NCBI RefSeq assembly: GCF_902859705.1
Contig: NZ_CADIJO010000001.1
Span: 248,001-312,000 of the forward strand
Length of the DNA: 64,000 nucleotides
Direction of reading: 5' to 3'
Source of the DNA: Achromobacter deleyi
Lineage (GTDB): Bacteria > Pseudomonadota > Gammaproteobacteria > Burkholderiales > Burkholderiaceae_B
In this document: piece by piece, positions 1 through 9,176 of the stretch
Numbering within the stretch: the stretch's first letter is position 1
Layout of the letters: the number at the start of each line of letters is the position of its first letter
Notes under the pieces: model-generated
Databases searched by the model: none
Seen by the model: only the letters and a program-made list of their open reading frames with translations
Told to the model about the DNA's origin: nothing
Translations under genes and position numbers: made by a program

Positions 1-1
1 G

Positions 2-895
2 GGCAACCTGGCCGTGGCCAGCGCCCAGGCCTCGACCCTGGCCGCCAACGGCCGCGCCGTGGCTGACCTGGCCGGCGGCAAGTTCGGCTTCCTGACCTCC
101 GGCGGCAACACCGTCGGCGGTTACCTGGCCGGTGCCGTGCCGGGCAAGGGCGGCAAGAACGCCGCCGCCATGCTGGCCGAGCCGCTCAAGGCCTACGTCG
201 TGCTGCACGCCGAGCCGCTGCTGGATGCCGACAACGGCCAGCAGGCAATCGCCGCGCTGCGCGGCGCGCAGTTCGCCGTGGCCCTGACGCCTTACCGTTC
301 GGCCGCCGCCGAGTGGGCCGACGTCATGCTGCCGGTGGCGCCGTTCACCGAAACCTCGGGTACGTTCGTCAACGCCCAGGGCCTGGCCCAGAGCTTCAAG
401 GGCACGGTCGCGCCGTTCGGCCAGACCCGTCCGGCCTGGAAGGTCCTGCGCGTGCTGGGCAACGTCCTGCACCTGGCCGGCTTCGACGACGAAACCTCCG
501 AATCCGTGCGCGACGCCGCGCTGGCCGGTGGCATCGAAGGCCGCCTGTCCAACGACATCAAGGCACCGCTGGGCCTGGGCCAGGCCGTGGCCGGCCTGGA
601 ACGCGTTGCCGACGTGCCGATCTACCGCAGCGACGCCATGGTGCGCCGCTCGGAACCGCTGCAGGCCGCGCCGGCTTCGAAGAAGCCCGCCGCGCGCATG
701 AACGGCCGCACGCTCACCAGCCTCGGCCTGACCGCCGGCGTCAAGGTGCGCGTGACGGGCGGGCAGGGCGCTGTCGAGCTCGAAACCGTGCAGGACGATG
801 CCGTGGCCGATCGCGCCGTGCGCATTTCCGCAGCCTTTGAAAATACCGCAGCCCTGGGTGGCGCATTTGGTCAACTCAGCGTGGAGCGTGCCTGA
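2..895 (+). CDS. nuoG: NADH-quinone oxidoreductase subunit G, C-terminal part (5' end outside window)
   Basis: This is the last 297 codons of the large peripheral-arm subunit of respiratory complex I; the reading frame is open at base 2 and the start lies before the window. The visible part belongs to the molybdopterin-oxidoreductase-like domain, without the N-terminal Fe-S ligands. Phrases such as [20 protein letters not shown] and [12 protein letters not shown] are typical of the C-terminal half of NuoG. Identification rests mainly on nuoH following with an ATGA overlap (stop 893-895, nuoH ATG at 895) and the rest of the nuo operon downstream. The protein sits on the cytoplasmic side and passes electrons from NADH to the Fe-S chain. 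Confidence 0.93.
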   Translation, partial: GNLAVASAQASTLAANGRAVADLAGGKFGFLTSGGNTVGGYLAGAVPGKGGKNAAAMLAEPLKAYVVLHAEPLLDADNGQQAIAALRGAQFAVALTPYRSAAAEWADVMLPVAPFTETSGTFVNAQGLAQSFKGTVAPFGQTRPAWKVLRVLGNVLHLAGFDDETSESVRDAALAGGIEGRLSNDIKAPLGLGQAVAGLERVADVPIYRSDAMVRRSEPLQAAPASKKPAARMNGRTLTSLGLTAGVKVRVTGGQGAVELETVQDDAVADRAVRISAAFENTAALGGAFGQLSVERA

Positions 896-1968
896 TGGAA
901 TGGCTCAATGTTCTTGAAAGCCAGGGTACGGCACTGCTGGGCCCGACGGTCTGGATGGTGCTCTGGACCCTCATCAAGATTGTCGTCATCGCCGTGCCGA
1001 TCATCCTGTGCGTCGCCTACCTGACGTACTGGGAACGCAAGATGATCGGCGCCATGCACGTGCGCATGGGCCCGAACCGCGTCGGCTTCAAGGGGCTGCT
1101 GCAGCCTTTCGCCGACGTCTTCAAGCTGCTGACCAAGGAAGTCGTGGTCCCCAGCCAGGCCAACAAGGTGCTGTTCATCGTGGCCCCCGTGGTCACGCTG
1201 ATGCCGGCGCTGGCGGCCTGGGCCGTGGTGCCCTTCGGCCCCGACGTCGTGCTGGCCAACGTCAACGCCGGCCTGCTGTACATCATGGCCATCACGTCCA
1301 TCGGCGTGTATGGCGTGATCGTCGCCGGCTGGGCCTCGAATTCCAAGTACGCGTTCCTGGGCGCGCTGCGCGCCTCGGCCCAGATGCTGTCCTATGAACT
1401 GGCCATCGGCTTCGTGCTGGTGACGGTGCTGCTGGTGTCCGGCAGCCTGAACATGTCGGAAATCGTGCATGTGCAGAACCGCGGCTGGTTCGCCGACAAG
1501 GGCCTGACGTTCCTGTCCTGGAACTGGCTGCCGCTGTTGCCGCTGTTCGTGATCTACGTGATCTCGGCCGTGGCCGAAACCAACCGCCACCCGTTCGACG
1601 TGGTGGAAGGCGAATCCGAAATCGTGGCCGGTCACATGGTCGAGTACTCGGGTATGGCCTTCGCCCTGTTCTTCCTGGGTGAATACGCCAACATGATCCT
1701 GCTGTCGTGCATGGCATCGATCATGTTCCTGGGCGGCTGGGCATCGCCGATCGATATCGTGCCGCTGACCTGGATTCCGGGTTGGATCTGGCTGGGTCTC
1801 AAGACGTTCTTCGTGGTCTCGTTGTTCGTGTGGTTCCGCGCTTCTTTCCCGCGCTACCGCTACGACCAGATCATGCGTTTGGGTTGGAAAATCTTCATCC
1901 CGCTGACCGGCGTTTGGCTGGTCGTGGTGGCGATCTGGATGCAGACGCCCTGGAACATTTGGCGCTAA
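895..1968 (+). CDS. nuoH: NADH-quinone oxidoreductase subunit H
   Basis: 357-residue membrane subunit of complex I that links the peripheral arm to the proton-pumping arm and forms part of the quinone pocket. The sequence is a run of about eight hydrophobic helices. It contains the conserved [18 protein letters not shown] loop, the [20 protein letters not shown] acidic loop between helices, and the [18 protein letters not shown] segment near the end. Length agrees with the family. It starts on the ATG overlapping the nuoG stop, so the two genes are probably translationally coupled. nuoI follows after 21 bases. Confidence 0.97.
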   Translation: MEWLNVLESQGTALLGPTVWMVLWTLIKIVVIAVPIILCVAYLTYWERKMIGAMHVRMGPNRVGFKGLLQPFADVFKLLTKEVVVPSQANKVLFIVAPVVTLMPALAAWAVVPFGPDVVLANVNAGLLYIMAITSIGVYGVIVAGWASNSKYAFLGALRASAQMLSYELAIGFVLVTVLLVSGSLNMSEIVHVQNRGWFADKGLTFLSWNWLPLLPLFVIYVISAVAETNRHPFDVVEGESEIVAGHMVEYSGMAFALFFLGEYANMILLSCMASIMFLGGWASPIDIVPLTWIPGWIWLGLKTFFVVSLFVWFRASFPRYRYDQIMRLGWKIFIPLTGVWLVVVAIWMQTPWNIWR

Positions 1969-1989
1969 GCCGCCAGGCAGAGGCAGGAT

Positions 1990-2478
1990 ATGGAAGCGAT
2001 CAAAGATTTCTTCGGCAGCTTGATGCTGGCCGAACTGCTCAAGGGCATGCGCCTGACGGGCAAGTATTTCTTCAAGCGCAAGGTCACCTTGCGCTACCCG
2101 CAGGAAAAGACGCCGACGTCGGCGCGTTTCCGCGGGCTGCACGCATTGCGCCGCTACCCCAACGGGGAAGAGCGCTGCATCGCGTGCAAACTGTGTGAAG
2201 CCGTGTGCCCCGCACTGGCCATCACCATCGAATCGGACCAGCGCGATGACGGCACCCGCCGCACCACGCGTTACGACATCGACCTGACCAAGTGCATTTT
2301 CTGCGGCTTCTGTGAAGAAAGCTGCCCCGTGGACTCGATCGTGGAAACCCATATCCACGAATACCACGGTGAAAAGCGCGGCGACCTGTATTTCACCAAA
2401 GACATGCTGCTCGCCGTGGGCGACCGCTACGAAGCCGACATCGCCCGCCGCCGGGCCGAAGACGCTCCCTACCGTTGA
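1990..2478 (+). CDS. nuoI: NADH-quinone oxidoreductase subunit I, 2x[4Fe-4S] ferredoxin
   Basis: 162-residue peripheral subunit carrying clusters N6a and N6b, which deliver electrons to the terminal cluster next to the quinone site. Two classic CxxCxxCxxxCP motifs are visible: C63, C66, C69, C73 and C102, C105, C108, C112. The amphipathic N-terminus (about residues 1-35) docks on the membrane arm. An AGGCAGAGGCAGG stretch upstream of the ATG supplies the ribosome site. It lies in the nuoH-I-J-K order usual for proteobacteria. Confidence 0.97.
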   Translation: MEAIKDFFGSLMLAELLKGMRLTGKYFFKRKVTLRYPQEKTPTSARFRGLHALRRYPNGEERCIACKLCEAVCPALAITIESDQRDDGTRRTTRYDIDLTKCIFCGFCEESCPVDSIVETHIHEYHGEKRGDLYFTKDMLLAVGDRYEADIARRRAEDAPYR

Positions 2479-2495
2479 GCCCAGGGTCCTGATCC

Positions 2496-3152
2496 ATGAC
2501 TTTTACCACTGTCCTGTTTTACATACTGGCCGCCGTGCTGGTGATCGCGGCGTTCCGCGTGATCACCGCGCGCAGCCCGGTCACCGCCGTCCTGCACCTG
2601 ATCCTGGCCTTCACCAACGCGGCCATGCTCTGGATGCTGCTGGGCGCCGAGTTCCTCGCGCTGCTGCTGGTGCTGGTGTACGTGGGCGCCGTGATGGTGC
2701 TCTTCCTGTTCGTCGTCATGATGCTGGACATCCGCATGGATGCCCTGCGCGAAGGCATGAAGACCTACCTGCCGCTGGGCCTGATCATCGGTCTGGTCAT
2801 GGTGGTGGAAATGGCCTTCGTGCTGGGGTCGACCTGGTACGGCTCGGGCCCGCAAGCCCCGGTTGCCGGCGACTACAACAACGCCCGTGCCCTCGGTGAA
2901 GTGATGTACACGCAGTACATCTACGCCATCGAAGTCGGCGCTGCGCTGCTGCTGGTCGGCATGGTCGCTGCCATTGCCCTGACCCTGCGCCGCCGCCGCG
3001 ACGTCAAGTACAACGACCCGGTTGCCGCTGTCCGCGTGCGTTCGAAGGATCGCTTCCGCATGGTGAGCATGCCCGCCCAGAGCGAGCGCGCTCAGGCCAA
3101 GAATGGCGCCTCGGCGCCTGCCGCCGCCGCGCCCCAAGGAGAAAAACAATGA
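2496..3152 (+). CDS. nuoJ: NADH-quinone oxidoreductase subunit J
   Basis: 218-residue membrane subunit with five predicted hydrophobic helices in the first 165 residues, including the [20 protein letters not shown] helix (about residues 53-72) with the pi-bulge type glycine seen in NuoJ. The C-terminal 55 residues are polar and end in an Ala/Pro-rich tail of the kind common in betaproteobacterial NuoJ. Its stop overlaps the nuoK start (ATG at 3149). It is part of the proton-translocating arm. Confidence 0.95.
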   Translation: MTFTTVLFYILAAVLVIAAFRVITARSPVTAVLHLILAFTNAAMLWMLLGAEFLALLLVLVYVGAVMVLFLFVVMMLDIRMDALREGMKTYLPLGLIIGLVMVVEMAFVLGSTWYGSGPQAPVAGDYNNARALGEVMYTQYIYAIEVGAALLLVGMVAAIALTLRRRRDVKYNDPVAAVRVRSKDRFRMVSMPAQSERAQAKNGASAPAAAAPQGEKQ

Positions 3153-3457
3153 CGCTGACGCTGGCCCACTATCTGATCCTGGGGGCGATCCTGTTCGCCA
3201 TCGGGATCTTCGGCATCTTCCTGAACCGCCGCAACCTGATCATTCTCTTGATGTCCATCGAGCTGGTGCTCCTGGCCGTCAACATGAACTTCGTGGCGTT
3301 CTCCAGCTGGTTCGGCGACACCGCCGGCCAGGTGTTCGTGTTCTTCATCCTGACCGTGGCCGCCGCTGAAGCGGCGATCGGCCTGGCCATCCTGGTGCTG
3401 CTATTCCGCAACCTGAACACGATCAACGTTGACGATCTCGATCGCCTGAAGGGCTGA
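3149..3457 (+). CDS. nuoK: NADH-quinone oxidoreductase subunit K
   Basis: 102-residue protein with three transmembrane helices. It shows the MrpC-like signature [20 protein letters not shown], which includes the conserved membrane glutamate in helix 2, and a second buried glutamate in the [15 protein letters not shown] helix. Length is typical for NuoK. It starts inside the nuoJ stop (ATGA overlap) behind the purine-rich AAGGAG. nuoL follows after 17 bases. Confidence 0.97.
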   Translation: MTLTLAHYLILGAILFAIGIFGIFLNRRNLIILLMSIELVLLAVNMNFVAFSSWFGDTAGQVFVFFILTVAAAEAAIGLAILVLLFRNLNTINVDDLDRLKG

Positions 3458-3474
3458 CGGGGTATTGGAAGAAA

Positions 3475-5511
3475 ATGTCTAGCTCACCCAATCTCTACCT
3501 GCTCATCGCGCTGGCGCCGCTGGCCGGAGCAATTCTCGCGGGCCTTTTCGGCACCGGCTTCCTGGGCCGTCCCATCGGTCGGCGCGCCTCGCACGTCATC
3601 ACCATCCTGGGCGTGCTCATTTCCGCCATCGGTTCGGTGGTGGTGCTGGGCGACGTGCTCAACGGCCTGCGCTTTGACGGCGCGGTCTACACCTGGAGCC
3701 TGATCGGCCAGACCAAGCTGGAAATCGGCTTCCTGATCGATCCGCTGTCGGCCATGATGATGGTCGTGGTGACCTCGGTGTCGCTGATGGTGCACATCTA
3801 CACCATCGGCTACATGGCCGATGATCCCGGCTACCAGCGCTTCTTCTCATACATCTCGCTGTTCACGTTCTCCATGCTGATGCTGGTGATGTCGAACAAC
3901 ATGGTGCAGCTGTTCTTCGGCTGGGAGGCGGTGGGCCTGGTGTCGTACCTGCTGATCGGCTTCTGGTACACCCGCCCCACGGCAATCTTCGCCAACATGA
4001 AGGCATTCCTGATCAACCGCGTCGGCGACTTCGGCTTCGTGCTGGGCATCGGCCTGTTGTTCGCCTATGCCGGCACCATGCACTACGGCGAAGTCTTCGC
4101 CCAGGCCGACAAGCTGGCCACGCTGACGCTGCCCGGCTCGGACTGGATGCTGCTGACCGTGGCGTGTATTTGCCTCTTCATCGGCGCCATGGGCAAGTCG
4201 GCGCAGGTGCCCCTGCACGCCTGGCTGCCTGACTCGATGGAAGGCCCGACCCCGATCTCCGCACTGATCCACGCCGCCACCATGGTGACGGCCGGCATCT
4301 TCATGGTCGCGCGTTTCTCGCCGCTGTTCGAACTGTCGGACGTGGCGCTGTCGTTCATCATCGTGATCGGCGCCATCGGCGCGCTGTTCCTGGGCATCCT
4401 GGGCATCATCCAGACCGACATCAAGCGCGTGGTCGCGTATTCCACGCTGTCGCAGCTGGGCTACATGACCGTCGCGCTGGGCGCATCGGCCTACTCGGTG
4501 GCGATCTTCCACCTGATGACGCACGCGTTCTTCAAGGCACTGCTGTTCCTGGGCGCCGGTTCGGTCATCATCGGCATGCACCACGACCAGGACATCCGCA
4601 ACATGGGCGGCCTGCGCAAGTACATGCCCATCACCTGGATCACGTTCCTCCTGGGCACGCTGGCCCTGGTCGGCACGCCGTTCTTCTCGGGTTTCTACTC
4701 GAAGGAACACATCATCGAAGCCGCCGGCGCCGCCCATGTGTGGGGCGCAAGCTTTGCATACTACGCCACGCTGATCGGCGTGTTCGTGACCTCGCTGTAC
4801 TCGTTCCGCGTGTACTTCCTGGTCTTCCACGGCAAGGAACGCTTCGACACCAGCGACCACGGCCATGGCCACGGTCATGATGCCCACGGCCACGACGACC
4901 ACGGTCATGACGACCACGGCCACCACGGCGGCAAGCCGCATGAGTCGCCCTGGGTCGTGACCCTGCCGCTCATCCTGCTGGCGATCCCGTCGGTGCTGGT
5001 GGGTGCCTGGGCGGTCGATCCCATGCTGTTCGGCAAGTTCTTCAACGGCGTGATCACGGTGCTGCCGCAGCATCCGGCCATGCACGAGCTGCACGAAGAA
5101 TGGCACGGCTGGGTGGCCTTCGGCCTGCACGCCTTCCAGACCCTGCCGTTCTGGCTGGTCGTGGCCGGCGCCGTCATCGCCTGGTACTGCTACCTGATCA
5201 ACCCGAAGGTTCCGGCCGCGATCAAGTCGAGCCTGTCGGGCGTGAACAAGGTGCTTGAAAACAAGTACTACGTCGACTGGGTCAACGAGCAGATCATCGC
5301 GCGCGGCCTGCGCTGCCTGGGCCGTGGCCTGTGGCAGACCGGCGACCGCGGCATCATCGATGGCTTCCTGATCAACGGTAGCGCCCGCGTGGTGGGCTGG
5401 GTGGCTGCGATCAGCCGTCACCTGCAGTCCGGCTTCATCTATCACTACGCGTTCGCAATGATCATCGGCATCATGGCGCTGGTGACTTTCTTTGTGCTGA
5501 TTCCCCAATGA
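3475..5511 (+). CDS. nuoL: NADH-quinone oxidoreductase subunit L with a His-rich insert
   Basis: 678-residue antiporter-like subunit, the distal proton pump of complex I with the long lateral helix at its C-terminus. Conserved marks include the GWEAVGLVSYLLIGFWY helix, MGKSAQVPLHAWLPDSMEGP with its functional lysine, and STLSQLGYM. It is longer than the roughly 615 residues of E. coli NuoL. Part of the excess is a loop at residues 461-486 (bases 4855-4932) made of HGH, HDD and HGHH units with eleven histidines; this is treated as a separate finding. Its last codons overlap the nuoM start. Confidence 0.97.
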   Translation: MSSSPNLYLLIALAPLAGAILAGLFGTGFLGRPIGRRASHVITILGVLISAIGSVVVLGDVLNGLRFDGAVYTWSLIGQTKLEIGFLIDPLSAMMMVVVTSVSLMVHIYTIGYMADDPGYQRFFSYISLFTFSMLMLVMSNNMVQLFFGWEAVGLVSYLLIGFWYTRPTAIFANMKAFLINRVGDFGFVLGIGLLFAYAGTMHYGEVFAQADKLATLTLPGSDWMLLTVACICLFIGAMGKSAQVPLHAWLPDSMEGPTPISALIHAATMVTAGIFMVARFSPLFELSDVALSFIIVIGAIGALFLGILGIIQTDIKRVVAYSTLSQLGYMTVALGASAYSVAIFHLMTHAFFKALLFLGAGSVIIGMHHDQDIRNMGGLRKYMPITWITFLLGTLALVGTPFFSGFYSKEHIIEAAGAAHVWGASFAYYATLIGVFVTSLYSFRVYFLVFHGKERFDTSDHGHGHGHDAHGHDDHGHDDHGHHGGKPHESPWVVTLPLILLAIPSVLVGAWAVDPMLFGKFFNGVITVLPQHPAMHELHEEWHGWVAFGLHAFQTLPFWLVVAGAVIAWYCYLINPKVPAAIKSSLSGVNKVLENKYYVDWVNEQIIARGLRCLGRGLWQTGDRGIIDGFLINGSARVVGWVAAISRHLQSGFIYHYAFAMIIGIMALVTFFVLIPQ

Positions 5512-7010
5512 TGGCAAGCGAGATGGCATCCAACACTTTCCCCTGGCTCACGCTTGCGATCTTTGTCCCGATCGTATTCGGCCTGCTGGTGCTGGCGGTG
5601 GGCCGAGACGACCGTCCCGGCCTGACGCGCGGCCTGTCGCTGATCGGCTCGATCGCCGGCTTCCTCGTCACGATTCCGCTGTACACCGGGTTCGACTCCA
5701 AGACGGCTGCCATGCAGTTCGTCGAAAAGACCTCCTGGATCGAAGCCTTCAACGTCAATTACCACCTGGGCATTGATGGCATTTCGCTGTGGTTCGTGCT
5801 CCTGACCGCCTTCATCACCATCATCGTGGTGCTGGCCGGCTGGGAAGTCATCACCAGCCGCGTGGCGCAATACATGGCTGCCTTCCTGATCCTGTCGGGT
5901 CTGATGGTCGGCGTGTTCGCCGCGCTGGACGGCATGCTGTTCTACGTGTTCTTCGAAGCCACGCTGATCCCGATGTACATCATCATCGGCGTCTGGGGCG
6001 GGCCGAACCGTGTGTACGCGGCATTCAAGTTCTTCCTGTACACCCTGATGGGCTCGCTGCTGACGCTGGTCGCGTTCATCTACCTGTGGCACGCCTCGGG
6101 TGGTTCGTTCGACATCCTGACCTGGCAGCAGACCAAGCTGGGCTACACCCCGCAGATCCTGATCTTCGTGGCGTTGCTGGCGGCCTTTGCGGTCAAGGTG
6201 CCGATGTGGCCCGTGCACACGTGGTTGCCTGACGCCCACGTCGAAGCCCCCACGGGCGGCTCCATCGTGCTGGCCGCGATCATGCTGAAGCTGGGCGCCT
6301 ACGGTTTCCTGCGCTTCTCGCTGCCGATCGCCCCTGACGCTTCGCACAGCCTGGCCGGCATGATGATCACGCTGTCGCTGATCGCCGTCATCTACATCGG
6401 CCTGGTCGCGATCGTCCAGGACGACATGAAGAAACTGGTAGCCTATTCGTCCGTGGCCCACATGGGTTTCGTGACGCTCGGCTTCTTCATCTTCAACACG
6501 GCCGGCGTCGAAGGCGCCATCGTGCAGATGATCTCGCACGGTTTCGTGTCGGGCGCCATGTTCATGTGTATCGGCGTGCTCTACGACCGTATGCACTCGC
6601 GCCGCATCGCCGACTACGGCGGCGTGGTCAATGTGATGCCGCGCTTTGCCACGTTCTTCATCCTGTTCTCGATGGCCAACAGCGGCCTGCCGGCCACCAG
6701 CGGTTTCGTCGGCGAGTTCATGGTGATCATGGGCGCGGTCGAGCACAACTTCTGGATCGGCCTCCTGGCGGCCACCGCGCTGATCCTGGGCGCTTCGTAT
6801 TCGCTGTGGATGGTCAAGCGCGTGGTGCTGGGCGACATCGCCAATGACCACGTGCGTGAGCTGACCGATATCAACCGCCGCGAATTCGTGATTCTTGGCG
6901 TGATGGCGATCGCCGTGCTGTACATGGGGATCTATCCCAAGCCCTTCACCGACGTCATGCACGTGTCGGTCGAGGCCCTGCTGCAACACGTTGCCGTCTC
7001 GAAACTGTAA
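5508..7010 (+). CDS. nuoM: NADH-quinone oxidoreductase subunit M
   Basis: 500-residue antiporter-like subunit of the membrane arm. Family signatures are the FFEATLIPMYIIIGVWGG helix with its key glutamate, VKVPMWPVHTWLPDAHVEAP with its lysine, and the VAYSSVAHMGF motif. The start is ambiguous. ATG 5508 overlaps the nuoL stop, 5511 is the next codon, and 5523 gives the N-terminus MASNTFPWLTL that looks most like other NuoM proteins. None has a strong Shine-Dalgarno. nuoN follows after 9 bases. Confidence 0.96.
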   Translation: MMASEMASNTFPWLTLAIFVPIVFGLLVLAVGRDDRPGLTRGLSLIGSIAGFLVTIPLYTGFDSKTAAMQFVEKTSWIEAFNVNYHLGIDGISLWFVLLTAFITIIVVLAGWEVITSRVAQYMAAFLILSGLMVGVFAALDGMLFYVFFEATLIPMYIIIGVWGGPNRVYAAFKFFLYTLMGSLLTLVAFIYLWHASGGSFDILTWQQTKLGYTPQILIFVALLAAFAVKVPMWPVHTWLPDAHVEAPTGGSIVLAAIMLKLGAYGFLRFSLPIAPDASHSLAGMMITLSLIAVIYIGLVAIVQDDMKKLVAYSSVAHMGFVTLGFFIFNTAGVEGAIVQMISHGFVSGAMFMCIGVLYDRMHSRRIADYGGVVNVMPRFATFFILFSMANSGLPATSGFVGEFMVIMGAVEHNFWIGLLAATALILGASYSLWMVKRVVLGDIANDHVRELTDINRREFVILGVMAIAVLYMGIYPKPFTDVMHVSVEALLQHVAVSKL

Positions 7011-7019
7011 GACAAGACA

Positions 7020-8504
7020 ATGATGCAATCCCAAATCGATTTCGCCCTGGCGACACCGGAAATCCTCCTGCTGGTTTTCGGCCTGGCTATCCTGCTCGTC
7101 GACGCGGTCAGCAATCACCCCGAGCGCAAGCCGACGTTCCTGCTGACCCTGCTTGCACTGGGCGTGCTGACCGTGGTGTCGGCGCTGCAGTGGAAGAACG
7201 GCGTTGCGGGTTCGACCTTCAACGGCCTGTACGTCACCGACGAACTGTCGCACCTGCTCAAGATCGCCTCTTACATCGCAGTGGCGGTCACGCTGGTCTA
7301 CGGCCGTGTCTACGCCCAGCTGCGCGACATGATGCGCGGCGGCGAGCTCTACGTCCTGACGCTGTTCGCGCTGCTTGGCCAGATGGTCATGATCTCGTCG
7401 GGCAACCTGATCTCGATCTACCTGGGCCTGGAACTGATGTCCCTGGCGCTGTACGCGCTGATCGCCCTGCGCCGCGACAACGTCGTGGCCACCGAAGCCG
7501 CCATGAAGTACTTCGTGCTGGGCGCGCTGGCCTCGGGCTTCCTGCTGTACGGCATGTCGATGGTCTACGGCGCCACCGGTCACCTGGACCTGGCTGAAGT
7601 TTCCAAGGTCATCGCTGCCGGCAAGGCCGAGAAGCTGGCCCTGGTGTTCGGCATCGTGTTCCTGGTGTCGGGCCTGGCGTTCAAGCTGGGCGCCGTGCCG
7701 TTCCACATGTGGGTGCCGGACGTCTACCAGGGTTCGCCCACCGCGGTCACCCTGATCCTGGGCGGCGCGCCCAAGCTGGCGGCCTTCGCCATCACGCTGC
7801 GCCTGCTCGTGGACGGCCTGCATGGCCTGGCCGCCGACTGGCAGCCGATGCTGATGATCCTGGCGGTGCTGTCGCTGGCCATCGGTAACCTGACCGCCAT
7901 CGCGCAGACCAACTTCAAGCGCATGCTGGCCTACTCGACCATCTCGCACATGGGCTTCGTGCTGCTGGGCCTGATGTCGGGCTCGGTGGTGGGCAAGCCG
8001 GAACTGGCCTCGTCCGCCTACGGCGCGTCGCTGTTCTACATGCTGACCTACGTGCTGACCACGCTGGCCAGCTTCGGCATCGTGCTGCTGCTGTCGCGCC
8101 AGGGTTTCGAGTGCGAGCACATCGACGACCTGAAGGGCCTGAACCGCCGCAGCCCGTGGCATGCCGCCATCGTGCTGCTGCTGATGTTCTCGCTGGCCGG
8201 CATTCCGCCGCTGGTGGGCTTCTACGCCAAGCTGGCCGTGCTGCAAGCGCTGATCAGCGCCGGCCACGTCACGCTGGCCGTGGTCGCGGTGATGTTCTCG
8301 CTGATCGGCGCGTTCTACTACCTGCGCGTGGTCAAGGTCGTGTACTTCGACGAACCCGCGGCCGATGCCGCCCCGATGGCAGCCACCTGCGGCCAGCGCG
8401 GCGTGCTGTCGGTCAACGGCCTGCTGATTCTGGTGCTGGGCCTGTTGCCCGGCGGCCTGATGGCCCTGTGCGTGCAGGCCATCCGCAGCTCGCTCAGCCT
8501 GTAA
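7020..8504 (+). CDS. nuoN: NADH-quinone oxidoreductase subunit N
   Basis: 494-residue antiporter-like subunit next to NuoK. Visible motifs are the [16 protein letters not shown] helix with its membrane glutamate, [18 protein letters not shown] with its lysine, and [14 protein letters not shown]. About fourteen hydrophobic helices fill the protein. It is the last nuo gene in the usual order. The start carries two adjacent ATG codons (7020 and 7023) with only a weak purine stretch upstream. A small DUF2818 gene follows after 12 bases. Confidence 0.96.
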   Translation: MMQSQIDFALATPEILLLVFGLAILLVDAVSNHPERKPTFLLTLLALGVLTVVSALQWKNGVAGSTFNGLYVTDELSHLLKIASYIAVAVTLVYGRVYAQLRDMMRGGELYVLTLFALLGQMVMISSGNLISIYLGLELMSLALYALIALRRDNVVATEAAMKYFVLGALASGFLLYGMSMVYGATGHLDLAEVSKVIAAGKAEKLALVFGIVFLVSGLAFKLGAVPFHMWVPDVYQGSPTAVTLILGGAPKLAAFAITLRLLVDGLHGLAADWQPMLMILAVLSLAIGNLTAIAQTNFKRMLAYSTISHMGFVLLGLMSGSVVGKPELASSAYGASLFYMLTYVLTTLASFGIVLLLSRQGFECEHIDDLKGLNRRSPWHAAIVLLLMFSLAGIPPLVGFYAKLAVLQALISAGHVTLAVVAVMFSLIGAFYYLRVVKVVYFDEPAADAAPMAATCGQRGVLSVNGLLILVLGLLPGGLMALCVQAIRSSLSL

Positions 8505-8516
8505 GCGGACGGAGCC

Positions 8517-8846
8517 ATGAACCAGACTTTGGCGGTATGGCTCCTGATCGCGCTGGCGCTCGTCAGCGCGAACCTGCCTTTCCTGACCGAGCGCGTCTTC
8601 GCCGTGCTGCCCTGGAAGCAGGGCGGCGCCGAAGCCGTCAAGCCGTTCTGGATGCGCCTGGTCGAAGTGCTGGTGTTCTACCTGATCGTGGGCGCGCTGG
8701 GCTTCACCTTCGAATCCGTGCTGGGCAATCGTTTCGCCCAGACCTGGGAGTTCTACGCCATCACCCTGAGCCTGTACCTGGTGTTGGCTTATCCGGGGTT
8801 CGTGTATCGCTACCTGTTCAAGCGCCATCCGCGCCTGCGTACCTGA
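8517..8846 (+). CDS. DUF2818 family membrane protein downstream of nuoN
   Basis: 109-residue protein with three hydrophobic segments at about residues 2-22, 47-68 and 77-98. It resembles the DUF2818 family, which in betaproteobacteria is commonly found immediately after nuoN. No catalytic motif can be seen, and the function is unknown. It lies 12 bases after nuoN behind a GGACGGAG ribosome site and before the operon terminator, so it is probably co-transcribed with complex I. A role in assembly or stability of the complex is only an inference from position. Confidence 0.85.
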   Translation: MNQTLAVWLLIALALVSANLPFLTERVFAVLPWKQGGAEAVKPFWMRLVEVLVFYLIVGALGFTFESVLGNRFAQTWEFYAITLSLYLVLAYPGFVYRYLFKRHPRLRT

Positions 8847-8878
8847 CCTTCCGGTCTTCGATCGGCCCAGGAAGCACC

Positions 8879-8903
8879 AAACGCCCCGTCAGGGGCGTTT
8901 TTC
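8879..8903 (+). terminator. Rho-independent terminator of the nuo operon
   Basis: A 9-bp perfect stem (8879-8887 with 8892-8900), a four-base loop and a run of T at 8898-8902 lie 33 bases after the DUF2818 stop. It closes the nuo operon. Confidence 0.9.
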
Positions 8904-9176
8904 ATTGGGGTGCCAGGGTGTGGGAGGGGTGCCGGTCGGCGGTCGCTGCGTGAGCCCGGTGATGCCCCGCGAGCCGGTGCGCGAATGCCCCCCGGCGAGT
9001 TGGTAGAAACCCGCGTTATTAACTAGACTTTATTGAGGAAATTTCCTTAACGCGTGTTGTTTTTTGGTCTTTTAGTCTGATTTCATTCGTCTTTCAGGAA
9101 TCTTTCAGCTTCACGGTCCAGAATCGCAACCTGTCAAAAAACAAGAATCGTTGTCATTCATATTCTGGAGAAAGCA
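8904..9176. other. Intergenic region between nuo operon and TonB receptor
   Basis: About 270 bases with no credible gene. The first hundred are GC-rich; from about 9010 the DNA turns AT-rich and holds the 12-bp perfect palindrome AGGAAATTTCCT at 9036-9047, T-rich stretches at 9055-9100, and a Fur-like site next to the receptor start. The promoter for the receptor must lie here, but no convincing -35/-10 pair was found. Confidence 0.6.
9144..9160. promoter_or_regulatory. Candidate Fur box upstream of the TonB receptor
   Basis: AGAATCGTTGTCATTCA matches 12 of 17 positions of the Fur-type dyad AGAATGATAATCATTCT and has GAAT/ATTC symmetry. It ends 16 bases before the start codon, where a bound repressor would block transcription or early elongation. 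Iron control would fit a siderophore receptor. Confidence 0.5.

Noticed and set aside
5445-8828. Long minus-strand open frame (about 1100 codons) opposite nuoM and nuoN
   Set aside because: Composition is Gln/His/Arg/Asp-rich, the usual artefact opposite GC-rich hydrophobic genes; no known family resemblance, and the plus strand holds clear complex I genes.
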